From: Sulfuricella denitrificans skB26
GTDB taxonomy: Bacteria; Pseudomonadota; Gammaproteobacteria; Burkholderiales; Sulfuricellaceae
Assembly: GCF_000297055.2 (NCBI RefSeq)
Contig: NC_022357.1
Location: forward strand, 2,181,501 to 2,245,500
Reading direction: 5' to 3'
Length of the DNA: 64,000 nucleotides
Shown: in pieces, positions 17,145 through 25,220 of the stretch
Layout of the letters: every line of letters begins with the position of its first letter
How positions within the stretch are numbered: position 1 is the stretch's first letter
Notes under the pieces: generated by a model
What the model was told of the DNA's origin: nothing
Databases searched by the model: none
The model's input: only the letters and a program-made list of their open reading frames with translations
Position numbers and translations under genes: made by a program

Positions 17145-17360
17145 TTAGACTGTAGGCTGGGAATCCTTCGCGGGTTGGCTCAACTTCCATGTTTCCATAC
17201 ATCCCAGGCCACAGAAATGGGCGGAGTAGTCAGCACCTTCAAAAGTCAGCGCCGCACTTTGTGGAATTTCGGCCTTACAGAGATCACAGGTCAAGGGAAC
17301 ACAAACATCGTCATCAGAACAGGAGCCAATGGACGCACCGGTATGGGCTTTCGATTGCAT
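17145..17360 (-). CDS. DUF3330 zinc-ribbon-like small protein
   Basis: 71 residues with an excellent ribosome-binding site (AAGGAGGTGAATC). Cys pairs CDLC and HFCGLGC with the core AALTFEGADYSAHFCGLGCMETWK are the DUF3330 pattern, known from mercury and arsenic resistance loci. Additional N-terminal cysteines (GSCSDDDVC). Function unknown; a metal-binding or sensing role is inferred from context. First gene of the minus-strand cluster, 71 bp before arsR. Confidence 0.8.
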   Translation of the reverse strand: MQSKAHTGASIGSCSDDDVCVPLTCDLCKAEIPQSAALTFEGADYSAHFCGLGCMETWKLSQPAKDSQPTV

Positions 17361-17464
17361 GATTCACCTCCTTATCTTCTTACTTGTAAAACATAGACTC
17401 CCGTCATGCAGAATAATTCAATCCGTATTGCCGCCCATGACGGATAAAAACTACAAATACAAGC

Positions 17465-17508
17465 TTGACAATGGTTCTAATTAGAACAATAATAATCCTA
17501 ACTAGAAC
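17465..17508 (+). promoter_or_regulatory. marR promoter with two operator dyads 21 bp apart
   Basis: -35 TTGACA (17465-17470), 17-bp spacer, -10 AATAAT (17488-17493). A perfect 14-bp palindrome GTTCTAATTAGAAC (17474-17487) fills the spacer. A second copy, 11 of 14 identical, lies at 17495-17508, exactly two helical turns away, around the start site. This is the classic layout for MarR autorepression. Confidence 0.7.
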
Positions 17509-17520
17509 TTTATATCGACC

Positions 17521-17976
17521 ATGACTACCACTCCATTTCTGCCAACCCTACGCGAGTTGACCAGCGCCTATCAGGCCTTCGAGGCCTATTCGGCAGTGCA
17601 TATCCGCACCCTCGACCTGACCCCGGCCCAGTTCGACATCATCGCCACGCTCGGCAATACGCCGGGCATGCCGTTCAAGGAACTGGGCGAAAAAACGCTG
17701 ATTACCAAGGGGACGCTCACCGGCGTGGTTGACCGTCTGACTGACAAAAAGCTGGTGCAGCGCGTGGCGTCCCTGAGCGATGGCCGCAGCCAGACCGTAC
17801 AGTTGACCCCGCAGGGCGTCGCCCTGTTCGAGCGCATCTTCCCCGATCATCTGGCTCATTTGCAGCGCGCTTTCGTCGAACTCCCGCCGGATGAACTGGT
17901 CAATCTGGAAAAATCCCTGCACCACTTGCGCGAGGCGCTGGTCAGCGCACGCAACAACATAAAGGCAACATCATGA
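17521..17976 (+). CDS. MarR-family repressor
   Basis: 151 residues. Winged helix-turn-helix with TPAQFDIIATLGNTPG, the recognition helix region GEKTLITKGTLTGVVDRL and the wing VQRVASLSDGRSQTVQLT, all typical MarR. No conspicuous redox Cys is present, so the ligand is probably a small molecule rather than an oxidant acting on thiols. Its stop overlaps the cytochrome b561 start by 4 nt, and paired palindromes upstream indicate autorepression of the operon. Confidence 0.9.
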   Translation: MTTTPFLPTLRELTSAYQAFEAYSAVHIRTLDLTPAQFDIIATLGNTPGMPFKELGEKTLITKGTLTGVVDRLTDKKLVQRVASLSDGRSQTVQLTPQGVALFERIFPDHLAHLQRAFVELPPDELVNLEKSLHHLREALVSARNNIKATS

Positions 17977-18527
17977 CAACCTCTGCACGTTACACCTTTA
18001 CCGCCATTCGCCTGCACTGGCTGATCGCTTTCCTGATTTTCGCCGCCTTCCCGATCGGCCTGTACATGAGCGACCTGGAACTATCGCCGCTCAAACTCCA
18101 ATTGATCAGCTATCACAAATGGCTGGGCGTCACCATTTTCCTGCTCGCTGTGGCACGCCTGGCATGGCGTGCGAAACACACGCCACCGCCATTACCAGAG
18201 ACCATGCTCGCCTGGCAACGAACCGCCACGCACGCAGTGCATCACTTGCTGTATCTGCTGATCATCGCAATTCCACTCAGCGGATGGCTGATGAGTTCGG
18301 CCAAGGGTTTCCAGACCGTGTATTTCGGCGTGCTGCCGCTGCCCGATCTGATCGGCAAGGACAAGGCGCTGGGAGACATTCTCAAGGAAGTGCATGAACT
18401 GCTGAACTACGGGATGCTGGGGCTGGTTATCGCCCACGTCGGCGCCGCGCTCAAGCACCATTTCATCGACCGCGACGGCATCCTTGCCCGAATGCTGCCT
18501 TTCCTCGACAAGGAGAACACCCGATGA
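17973..18527 (+). CDS. Cytochrome b561 (di-haem inner-membrane protein)
   Basis: 184 residues, four membrane segments. Haem-ligand histidines appear at AIRLHWLIAF (TM1), SYHKWLGV (TM2), ATHAVHHLLYLL (TM3) and VIAHVGAALKHH (TM4), the bacterial b561 pattern. It likely oxidises ubiquinol or acts in superoxide handling like E. coli CybB. Overlaps both marR (ATGA) and the first yceI gene (4 nt). Cytochrome b561 next to YceI is a common pairing whose purpose is not settled. Confidence 0.92.
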   Translation: MTTSARYTFTAIRLHWLIAFLIFAAFPIGLYMSDLELSPLKLQLISYHKWLGVTIFLLAVARLAWRAKHTPPPLPETMLAWQRTATHAVHHLLYLLIIAIPLSGWLMSSAKGFQTVYFGVLPLPDLIGKDKALGDILKEVHELLNYGMLGLVIAHVGAALKHHFIDRDGILARMLPFLDKENTR

Positions 18528-19069
18528 TCCGCCTGCTTGCCATCCTGAGTCTGCTCTCTTCGAGTTTCGCCTATGGCGCCGAACTGAGTGTTGTGCAGTT
18601 CGACCAAAGCACCATCGCTTTCGTTTCCAGACAGATGAACGTGCCGGTCGAAGGCGATTTCAAAAAATTCAGCGCACAAATCAACATCGATCCGTCCAGG
18701 CCCGAAGCCGGTCGCGCCCGGATCGAGATTGACCTTGCCAGCATCGACGCCGGCAGCGCCGAGGCGAACGACGAGATCAAAGGCAAGACCTGGTTCAATA
18801 CCCGCGAATTTCCCAAAGCCAGCTTTGTCTCCAGCACGGTCAAGGCGCTCGGCGGCGGCAGCTTCGAAGCTGCCGGCAAGATGACCCTCAAGGGGAAAAC
18901 AATGGAAACGCGCGCACCATTTACCCTCAAACAAGAAAAAGGCGTCCTGATCCTGGACGGAACCTTTCCGCTGAAACGCCTCGACTACGGCATCGGCTCC
19001 GGCGTGTGGAGCGACACCTCGGTGGTCGCCGACGAAGTCCTGGTCAAGTTTCATTTTGTCTTGAAATAA
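18524..19069 (+). CDS. YceI-family periplasmic protein, first copy
   Basis: 181 residues with signal peptide MIRLLAILSLLSSSFAYGAE. The lipocalin-like YceI core is visible as MNVPVEGDFKKFSAQI, RIEIDLASIDAGSAEAND, FNTREFPKASFVSS and RLDYGIGSGVWSDTSVV. YceI proteins bind long-chain isoprenoids/quinones in a hydrophobic pocket. It overlaps the cytochrome b561 gene, so a quinone-shuttle function with that protein is plausible (inference). It is diverged from the second copy downstream. Confidence 0.92.
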   Translation: MIRLLAILSLLSSSFAYGAELSVVQFDQSTIAFVSRQMNVPVEGDFKKFSAQINIDPSRPEAGRARIEIDLASIDAGSAEANDEIKGKTWFNTREFPKASFVSSTVKALGGGSFEAAGKMTLKGKTMETRAPFTLKQEKGVLILDGTFPLKRLDYGIGSGVWSDTSVVADEVLVKFHFVLK

Positions 19070-19093
19070 CACCACCCCAACCGGAGAACCATC

Positions 19094-19660
19094 ATGAACA
19101 AAACCCTGATCGCCTTGGCCCTTACCAGCACCCTGAACGTGTCCGCCTTTGCCGCCGACAGCTACACCATCGACTCGCGCCACACTTTCCCCAGCTTTGA
19201 AGTCAGCCACCTCGGCTTCTCCATCCAGCGCGGCCGCTTCAACAACTCCGCCGGCAAGATCACCCTCGACACTTCCGCCAAGTCCGGCAGCATAGACGTG
19301 ACCATCGATACCGCCTCGATCGACACCGGTCTGGCCGAATTGGAAAAACATCTTCAGGGCGAGGATTTCTTCGATGTCGCCAAATACCCGACCATCACCT
19401 TCACCTCGAAAAGTCTTAAATTTGAGGGCGACAAGCTGATCGGCGCCAATGGCGACTTCACTATGCACGGCGTGACCAAGCCAGTGAACCTGGTGATTGA
19501 CCATTTCCGCTGCGCGCCTCACCCGATGAACAAGAAACCCACCTGCGGCGCCAACGCCACCACCACGATCAAGCGTTCCGAGTTCGGAATTACAAAATAT
19601 GTACCGGCAGTGGGCGACGAAGTTAAAATCGTCATCCAGGTCGAAGCCACCAAGGACTAA
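19094..19660 (+). CDS. YceI-family periplasmic protein, second copy
   Basis: 188 residues, signal peptide ending NVSAFAAD. Closer to E. coli YceI than the first copy: SYTIDSRHTFPSFEVSHLG, IDTGLAELEKHLQGEDFFD, GVTKPVNL and KRSEFGITKYVP are canonical. A preceding CGGAGAAC serves as the ribosome-binding site. Two Cys (RCAPH, TCGAN) may form a disulfide. Lies 24 nt after the first copy in the MarR operon. Confidence 0.95.
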   Translation: MNKTLIALALTSTLNVSAFAADSYTIDSRHTFPSFEVSHLGFSIQRGRFNNSAGKITLDTSAKSGSIDVTIDTASIDTGLAELEKHLQGEDFFDVAKYPTITFTSKSLKFEGDKLIGANGDFTMHGVTKPVNLVIDHFRCAPHPMNKKPTCGANATTTIKRSEFGITKYVPAVGDEVKIVIQVEATKD

Positions 19661-19714
19661 AAATACCGGGTTTCCCGGAAGTCATTAACTTTGTTATTAA
19701 CCAGGAGATTCACA

Positions 19715-19960
19715 ATGTCAGACAAGCAACCCGTTATCGCCCAAAAATCTCCCTTCGCCGTGGAAGTGGAAGCCGGCAAGAGTTACTGGTGGTGTTCCTG
19801 CGGAAAAAGCGCGACCCAGCCGTTTTGCGATGGCAGCCACAAGGGCAGCAATTTCGCTCCTGTCGAGCACAAGGCGGAAAAATCGGGCACGGTTTACTTT
19901 TGCGGCTGCAAGCATAGTGCCAGCGGCGTAACCTGCGACGGCAGCCACCAGAAGCTCTAA
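19715..19960 (+). CDS. CDGSH iron-sulfur protein with two cluster sites
   Basis: 81 residues from ATG 19715, set by CAGGAG 7 nt upstream. Two CDGSH motifs are present: CSCGKSATQPFCDGSH and CGCKHSASGVTCDGSH, each offering three Cys and one His to a 2Fe-2S cluster, so the protein is of the tandem (MitoNEET-related, ferredoxin-like bacterial) type. Cytoplasmic, redox role unknown. Last gene of the MarR operon; a terminator follows within 7 nt. Confidence 0.92.
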   Translation: MSDKQPVIAQKSPFAVEVEAGKSYWWCSCGKSATQPFCDGSHKGSNFAPVEHKAEKSGTVYFCGCKHSASGVTCDGSHQKL

Positions 19961-19966
19961 TCCAAT

Positions 19967-20015
19967 CAGGCGTAAAAAAACCCGAGAATAACTGCCTCGG
20001 GTTTTTTTACGCCTG
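19967..20015. terminator. Bidirectional terminator
   Basis: Nested perfect dyad: CAGGCGTAAAAAAACCCGAG, loop, CTCGGGTTTTTTTACGCCTG. The inner GC stem flanked by A7 and T7 works on both strands, ending the MarR operon and the minus-strand rubredoxin reductase gene region. Confidence 0.95.
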
Positions 20016-20022
20016 ACAAATA

Positions 20023-21174
20023 CTATTCCATCACCGGCGGCAATTGCGCAGCGAGTGCATTCTTTTCCGTCGTCACGGTGCCCAGCAGCGCGAAACCGAG
20101 CAGCTTTCCTTCCGCACTGCGGAACAATGCCCTGACGCCATCGTCCACTTCCTCGACTTGCCATTCGCCCTGTGCGCCCAACTCCGGCGGCGACACCACT
20201 GCCGGGCAGGCCGGCGTCTTCACCACCACCGGCATGGCCGGGTAGCGCACCGGGGTCGCGTTGCTGGCCAGGGTTGGCGCCAAGGCGCGCGCCGCCTGCA
20301 TGATCGGCATGACGAAAGGCAGCACCCGGCCCTCCACTTCCGCACAATCACCCAGAGCGTAGACATGCTCATCACTGGTCTGCAAGGTAGCATTCACCAC
20401 GATGCCGCGATTGACCTTGATCCCCGCCGCTTCGGCCAGTGCGATCCGCGGCCGCAACCCGACAGCCGACAACACTACATCAGCCACCAGGGTTTCGCCG
20501 TTGGCCAGCGTCATGCGTAAACCTTCCCCGGCGCGCTCCACCTGCTGGGTGGTCGTGCCGAGATGGAATACGACTCCCGCCGCTTCCAGCTTGCGCTGGA
20601 TGAATGCCGCAGATGCCGGCGGCAACAAACGCCCAAGCAGTTGCGGGGCAAGATCGATGACATGCACGCTGTAACCGGCCCCGACTAGATCATTGGCAAA
20701 CTCGCAGCCGATCAGCCCGGCACCGAGTATGGCGATATTCTTCTTCCCAGCTATGGCCTCGCGAAAACGCCGGTAGTCGCCATGATCATTCACCGACAAC
20801 ATCGCATCCGCCCCATCGCCCTGCAGCGGCAGACGGATGGGATCGGCACCCATGGCCAGTACCAGTTTGCTGTAGGGTACGGTTTCGCCATTCACCGTCA
20901 CCTGCTTCTTCGTAACATCGATAGCCGTCACCTTGGCATGTGCACGGATCTCCAACTTAAGCTCCTGCGCCATCTGGTCGACACTTTTGCCCAGCAACGC
21001 ATCGGCATCCTTCTTCTGGGCAAATGCATTCGAGAGCATGGGTTTGGAATAGAAACCGCCGTGATCCGAAGAAAGCATCACCAGGGCTGCCTCGCCGTCC
21101 AGCTTGCGGAACTCGCGGGCCACGGTGTAGCCCGCAAGCCCGCTGCCGATAATGACCACGGGCGGCTGGTTCAT
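20023..21174 (-). CDS. Rubredoxin reductase (FAD, NAD(P)H-dependent)
   Basis: 383 residues from ATG 21174, two nt after the rubredoxin stop. FAD motif VVIIGSGLAGYTVAREF at the N-terminus, NAD motif IAILGAGLIGCEFANDL near residue 145 and the C-terminal FAD motif VYALGDCAEV. This is the RubB/AlkT-like fold. It passes electrons from NAD(P)H to rubredoxin. Order rubrerythrin-rubredoxin-reductase implies a complete peroxide reduction chain rather than alkane oxidation, since no alkB is present. Confidence 0.92.
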   Translation of the reverse strand: MNQPPVVIIGSGLAGYTVAREFRKLDGEAALVMLSSDHGGFYSKPMLSNAFAQKKDADALLGKSVDQMAQELKLEIRAHAKVTAIDVTKKQVTVNGETVPYSKLVLAMGADPIRLPLQGDGADAMLSVNDHGDYRRFREAIAGKKNIAILGAGLIGCEFANDLVGAGYSVHVIDLAPQLLGRLLPPASAAFIQRKLEAAGVVFHLGTTTQQVERAGEGLRMTLANGETLVADVVLSAVGLRPRIALAEAAGIKVNRGIVVNATLQTSDEHVYALGDCAEVEGRVLPFVMPIMQAARALAPTLASNATPVRYPAMPVVVKTPACPAVVSPPELGAQGEWQVEEVDDGVRALFRSAEGKLLGFALLGTVTTEKNALAAQLPPVME

Positions 21175-21176
21175 GA

Positions 21177-21341
21177 TCAGATCTCCACCATCTCGAAGTC
21201 GGCCTTGGCTACGCCGCACTCAGGACAGGCCCAGCTCTCCGGCACATCTGCCCAGCGCGTGCCGGCAGGAATTCCTTCCTTGGGATCACCTGCAGTTTCA
21301 TCGTAAACATAGCCACATACGATACATTTCCATACTTTCAT
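21177..21341 (-). CDS. Rubredoxin
   Basis: 54 residues. Two iron-binding knuckles, WKCIVCGYVYDE and WACPECGVAKADF, with the conserved GIPAGTRWADVPESW between them; the length is that of a classical single-domain rubredoxin. One-electron carrier between the reductase (2 nt downstream) and the rubrerythrin (upstream). Ribosome-binding site AGGAGCTGAAA. Confidence 0.97.
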   Translation of the reverse strand: MKVWKCIVCGYVYDETAGDPKEGIPAGTRWADVPESWACPECGVAKADFEMVEI

Positions 21342-21414
21342 TTTCAGCTCCTAAATAATCATTAAATAATCGGGTTATTTCACTTCGCCAGCTTATTTCG
21401 CTTCGCTTGTTATT

Positions 21415-21879
21415 TCACTTCAAAAGGGCCAGCGTATCGCGGTAGTGGTTGGCGTGCTTCTCTTCCACCTTGGCCAATGCCGCAAAGCGCTTGGCGGCTT
21501 TTTCCAGAGTGACCCTGAACTGGTGGGCATGTTCCCTGGATTCGGCGATCTGCTCATCGATTTCAGCCACGGCAGCCTGGTTGCCTTCTTCCACTGCGGT
21601 ATGGCGGAAGGAAGGGTACATTTCGGTGTATTCGTGCGTCTCACCGGCAATCGCCATTTCCAGACACTTGGCGGGCGTCATGGTACCGGCTGGGTAGAGC
21701 AGGTCAAGATGTCCCAACGCGTGCTGCACTTCCTGGGCAGCGGTTTCCTCGAACACCTTGGCGGTCTCGACATCGCCTGCAGCGCGGCAGACTTTTGCAA
21801 AGAACATGTACTTGGTGTGAGCCATCGATTCGCCGGCAAAGGCAGCTTCAATATTCTGGATCGTGGTAGGTGCTTGCAT
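21415..21879 (-). CDS. Rubrerythrin, diiron domain only
   Basis: 154 residues. Di-iron ligands appear at IEAAFAGESMAHTKY, EETAAQEVQHALGH, ETHEYTEMYP and EKHANHYRD-type helices of a four-helix bundle. Typical rubrerythrins have about 190 residues with a C-terminal rubredoxin domain; that domain is absent, and a free rubredoxin gene follows 73 bp downstream. Reduces hydrogen peroxide to water. A tandem OxyR site lies about 80 nt upstream of the start. Confidence 0.93.
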   Translation of the reverse strand: MQAPTTIQNIEAAFAGESMAHTKYMFFAKVCRAAGDVETAKVFEETAAQEVQHALGHLDLLYPAGTMTPAKCLEMAIAGETHEYTEMYPSFRHTAVEEGNQAAVAEIDEQIAESREHAHQFRVTLEKAAKRFAALAKVEEKHANHYRDTLALLK

Positions 21880-21959
21880 CTGGTTTCTCCTTTAGAGTTT
21901 TAATCATCGTGCGTTGAGTACACGATTCGCATGGTAGAGAAAGATAGCAAATAGGTCTA

Positions 21960-21996
21960 ATTGATTGTTACGATATAAGCGATAGCTATTAACTAT
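21960..21996 (-). promoter_or_regulatory. Tandem OxyR-binding site upstream of rubrerythrin
   Basis: ATAGCTATTAACTAT at 21982-21996 fits the E. coli consensus ATAGntnnnanCTAT at every fixed position. Seven nt away, 21960-21974 (ATTGATTGTTACGAT) matches 7 of 10 fixed positions, giving the 22-bp repeat expected for an OxyR tetramer. On the minus strand the site abuts a possible promoter TTAGAC-18 nt-TACCAT (about 21960-21932). Confidence 0.65.
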
Positions 21997-22060
21997 GCCA
22001 AGCGGAGGAGAGTAGAAAATCAGCCGCCTTTGTAGTGCTCACCCCAAGTCCTGACTCCAC

Positions 22061-22996
22061 TTACGACACCACAGCGCGCTCGTCCAGCTTGCCCACGCCC
22101 GGCAGATTGCAGGCAAGAATCGCCTGATACACCGCCTCTACCGCCTGTGGACGAGGAAAACTCTTGCGCCACGCCAGCGCCACGCGACGACTGGGGACGG
22201 GGGCAGTAAACGGGCGCACGGCAAGCAGACTGTTATGATCGGGGATTGAATCCGCCGAGGTCGAAGGCAGCACGGTAATGCCCACCCCGGAAGCCACCAT
22301 GTAGCGAATGGTTTCCAGAGAGCTGCCTTCCAGCGTTTTCTGGATATTGTTGCTGCCACGGTTGAGCATCGGGCAGGCTTGTAGCACCTGGTCGCGAAAG
22401 CAGTTGCCGCTGGTCAGAAGCAGCACGTCCTCCTCTTCCACCCAGGCGGAGGGGATTTCCTTGTTTTTCAGCCAGGCATGCCCACTCGGCAGAACGATGC
22501 GAAACGGCTCGTCATAAACGGCCTGGGTGACAATACCGGGTTCAGAAAAAGGGAGCGACAACACCACCAGATCCAGCTCGCCGCGCCTGAGAAGATCAGC
22601 CAACTTGTGGGTGTATTTTTCCTGGATCAGCAACGGCATCCTGGGCGCCCGTTCGCGCAGAATCGGAATCAGCCCAGGCAGGAGATAAGGCCCGATGGTG
22701 TAAATGGCGCCCAGGCGCAACGGCCCCGCCAACTGGTCCTTGCTCTGCGAAGCGACGCGCTTGACCCCTTCCGCCTCCTCCAGCACGCGATGTGCCTGGG
22801 CCACGACCTGCTCGCCAAGAGGGGTCAGCGACATCTCGCTCGCGCCGCGTTCGAACAAGGTCACCCCAAGTTCCTCTTCCAGCTTGCGCACCGCCACGCT
22901 CAAGGTCGGCTGACTGACGAAACAGGCTTCCGCTGCACGGCCAAAATGCCGCTCACGAGCGACGGCGACGATATATTTGAGTTCAGTAAGAGTCAT
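22061..22996 (-). CDS. oxyR: Peroxide sensor OxyR (LysR family)
   Basis: 311 residues. N-terminal helix-turn-helix MTLTELKYIVAVARERHFG to FVSQPTLSVAVRKLEEELG. The redox pair sits in LLTSGNCFRDQVLQACP, matching the two cysteines (199 and 208) of E. coli OxyR. Activates peroxide defence upon disulfide formation. It precedes the rubrerythrin gene on the same strand with a tandem OxyR site between them. Ribosome-binding site is not obvious. Confidence 0.95.
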   Translation of the reverse strand: MTLTELKYIVAVARERHFGRAAEACFVSQPTLSVAVRKLEEELGVTLFERGASEMSLTPLGEQVVAQAHRVLEEAEGVKRVASQSKDQLAGPLRLGAIYTIGPYLLPGLIPILRERAPRMPLLIQEKYTHKLADLLRRGELDLVVLSLPFSEPGIVTQAVYDEPFRIVLPSGHAWLKNKEIPSAWVEEEDVLLLTSGNCFRDQVLQACPMLNRGSNNIQKTLEGSSLETIRYMVASGVGITVLPSTSADSIPDHNSLLAVRPFTAPVPSRRVALAWRKSFPRPQAVEAVYQAILACNLPGVGKLDERAVVS

Positions 22997-23011
22997 GTCG
23001 GCATTCGGCGC
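22976..23011. repeat. oxyR 5' segment, source copy of a 36-bp duplication
   Basis: The oxyR start codon, first seven codons and 15 nt upstream recur at 26520-26555 with 35 of 36 identities. This is the intact copy. Confidence 0.8.
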
Positions 23012-23138
23012 GCATCATCAAAATACTCCATCTCGACCGCTTTAATGATAAACAAGATGCGCATAGATTAGCATTGATAGGGGAGAGAAGGCGTGGATGA
23101 GGAACCGCCTTGCTTGAAAATGCCTGATCCAATAAAAA

Positions 23139-24095
23139 TCATATGGACAGCCTTCTATAGGCGGCGTCCAACATGTCGGCATAGGGTTCGACATGGAAGT
23201 CCGAGCAATGCACCAGAGTCACTGTCCATTGCCGCCGGTCGAAACCGATCAAGTCGTCGAACTCCACCGGCTTGCCTGCGCCTTCACCCGGTTCGCGCCT
23301 TACCCCCATGTCGTCGAGGTACATGGAAGTTCGTTCCAGCCGAAGATGTTGGTCGGGGTTTAGCAGTACCGCTTCGAAGTCATGAACATAATAACGAAAC
23401 TCCAATAAGGCAACGTGTTCCTGTATTTTAGTCAACATGTTAGCCACTTCCTCTGCCAGTGCTGGCCGAGTCTGCTCGTTAGCTTCATGCAGGCGAGCCA
23501 TTAGCAAATCATTTTGCCGAAGAAGATCAGATTTTTCATGCTTGCGGGCTTCGATTCTTTTGGCGACCAGGTCGATCAATTTGTCGAAAATACTCCAGGA
23601 GATCAATTCACGGGTCTCTTCTATGCTGGTGGAGGGATTTTCCAAAGTATGGTTCGTGAAATAAACGATGTGTTGCAGGACATCTCTCCGCAATACTTGC
23701 CCGTGCAATTCCATGCCTACGGTATTTTTTTCCCAGCGCCGCATTCCCATTAAGGCATAAACTTCTCTGGACGCTGGATTCTGTACGTGAAAATTGCGCA
23801 TGGCCAGGCTGGAACACAGCCCCTCATGGATGAAATCAACGGAAGGAAACAAGGCATGAACAAATGGAATCTGGGCATAGGCTGCGCGGTTGATTTCAAC
23901 CGGACCGGGAATGAGGGCTGCCAGGCTACGCGAGTATTCCAGAGCACTGGTGACAGGCTTGTGAAATGCCTTGGGGTAACCCCCTATTTGTTTGAGATGG
24001 GGTTCAACCCGGTTCACTGCCCGCTCGATGGCCGATGCCAAGCCAGGCAATTCCTTTTGCCGCTCCAGTCCGAGCAAATTTCTCAGATACCCCAT
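23139..24095 (-). CDS. Conserved hypothetical protein, 318 residues
   Basis: No signal peptide or membrane segment is visible. The N-terminus MGYLRNLLGLERQKELPGLASAIER is amphipathic, the middle is rich in charged helices (KRIEARKHEKSDLLRQNDLL), and the C-terminus contains DDMGVRREPGEGAGKPVEFDDLIG. I do not recognise the family. Soluble and probably helical. Possibly co-transcribed with oxyR (143 bp downstream), but no functional link is evident. Confidence 0.6.
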   Translation of the reverse strand: MGYLRNLLGLERQKELPGLASAIERAVNRVEPHLKQIGGYPKAFHKPVTSALEYSRSLAALIPGPVEINRAAYAQIPFVHALFPSVDFIHEGLCSSLAMRNFHVQNPASREVYALMGMRRWEKNTVGMELHGQVLRRDVLQHIVYFTNHTLENPSTSIEETRELISWSIFDKLIDLVAKRIEARKHEKSDLLRQNDLLMARLHEANEQTRPALAEEVANMLTKIQEHVALLEFRYYVHDFEAVLLNPDQHLRLERTSMYLDDMGVRREPGEGAGKPVEFDDLIGFDRRQWTVTLVHCSDFHVEPYADMLDAAYRRLSI

Positions 24096-24606
24096 TTTCC
24101 ACCCATCGTCATCTTCAGAAAAACCTCAGCATATCCTGTATAGAGTATTACAAAATCAAAGAATCTTCAGGTGCTAATAAATTCGCACCTGCGAACCCGT
24201 CAGCTGAGGTTTTCAGGTTCAAGACTCATCACCAGGACAACGTGCTGGAGTGATTTTGCCTAAGCGGCCTATTCCTCTACATTCTTTTTTTTCGCAGTTA
24301 CTTTAGCCTGCCAGAAAATTGACTTCCTGATTTCAAACAATTCCGCCAGCCTTGCCGCGACCCGGCGATTGACTCTGCCTTCCGGATATTTTCCGGAGGC
24401 ATCGGCGTCTCCCGCAGGCATGCCGGTCAGAAGGGCTATCGCCTGATCGACCTGCCCAAGGCGCATCCGGGCAAGTCAAACCGGGTCGAGATCAAAATCG
24501 CCTGAGGGCAGCCATAACCAACCCGGAGTACAATTGCGGCAGTCGCTACGTAGCCCTGCACCTGAAACGCTGACCGCTGAAAATTGTATGAGGGACAGAT
24601 ATATTC
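24096..24606. other. Spacer of 511 bp with gene remnants
   Basis: Contains a minus-strand 65-codon remnant (separate entry) and a plus-strand frame ending FKTHHQDNVLE at 24253, echoed by FKVHRKNAVLE ending at 26655. A further plus-strand frame ends at about 24503 with LPKAHPGKSNRVEIKIA. None has a start with a ribosome-binding site. The region reads as decayed coding DNA. Confidence 0.4.
24269..24466 (-). pseudogene. Remnant 65-residue C-terminus, possibly Lon-like ATPase
   Basis: The reading frame gives QAIALLTGMPAGDADASGKYPEGRVNRRVAARLAELFE with a basic tail. The TGMPAG...YPEG.VN.RVAARL pattern recalls the C-terminus of Lon-like AAA proteases (from memory, not checked). A TGA sits 9 nt upstream of the ATG and no ribosome-binding site is seen, so it is a broken 3' end rather than a full gene. 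Confidence 0.3.
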
Positions 24607-25194
24607 ATGAATGATCGAATTCGCCATTTGCTTGCCCAGATGACCGCCATTGAAGACGAACTGCGCGTCGCGCTCCACGAACAGGAAAACAATGTGCTAT
24701 ACCAGATCAAGGGAAAGCGTATCGAGTTCGAACAATCCATCAAGCAAGCGCACAGCAGACTCAAAAAGGGATTTTTTCACTGGCTGGTGACCAACCGTCC
24801 ACAGAACCTGATTACCGGGCCGATCATCTACGGCATGATTATTCCGCTGGCCATTCTCGACCTGTTCGTCAGCTTCTATCAGGTGACCTGTTTTCCGATT
24901 TACGGCATTGCGAAGGTGCGCCGTGCCGAATATATCGTGTTCGATCGGCAACAACTCGAATATCTCAATTTCATTGAAAAATTCCACTGTACTTATTGTG
25001 CCTATGGAAGCGGGCTCATTGCCTACGTATATGCGATTGTGGCTAAAACCGAGGAGTACTTTTGCCCGATCAAGCATGCGCGCAAGATACTCGGCACCCA
25101 TTCGAGTTATCTCCGTTTCCTGAATTACGGGGAAGCTGCGGACTATGAGGCCAAGCTCGAGGAATTCCGCACCAGGCTCGGCAAGGAAAAATAG
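24607..25194 (+). CDS. Conserved hypothetical membrane protein
   Basis: 195 residues. N-terminal coiled-coil-like helix (residues 1-50), one or two membrane segments (ITGPIIYGMIIPLAILDLFVSFYQ), then a conserved Cys-rich region FHCTYCAYGSGLIAYVYAI and EEYFCPIKHARK. The YCAYG and CPIKHA motifs recur in uncharacterised proteobacterial proteins. Function unknown; the three cysteines might bind a metal. Confidence 0.7.
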   Translation: MNDRIRHLLAQMTAIEDELRVALHEQENNVLYQIKGKRIEFEQSIKQAHSRLKKGFFHWLVTNRPQNLITGPIIYGMIIPLAILDLFVSFYQVTCFPIYGIAKVRRAEYIVFDRQQLEYLNFIEKFHCTYCAYGSGLIAYVYAIVAKTEEYFCPIKHARKILGTHSSYLRFLNYGEAADYEAKLEEFRTRLGKEK

Positions 25195-25220
25195 ACAGGG
25201 ACACTATCTACACGTGCTCA

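Noticed and set aside
17145-17360. Mercury-resistance remnant because of DUF3330
   Set aside because: No merR, merT, merP or merA nearby; the gene abuts arsR and fits the arsenic cluster.
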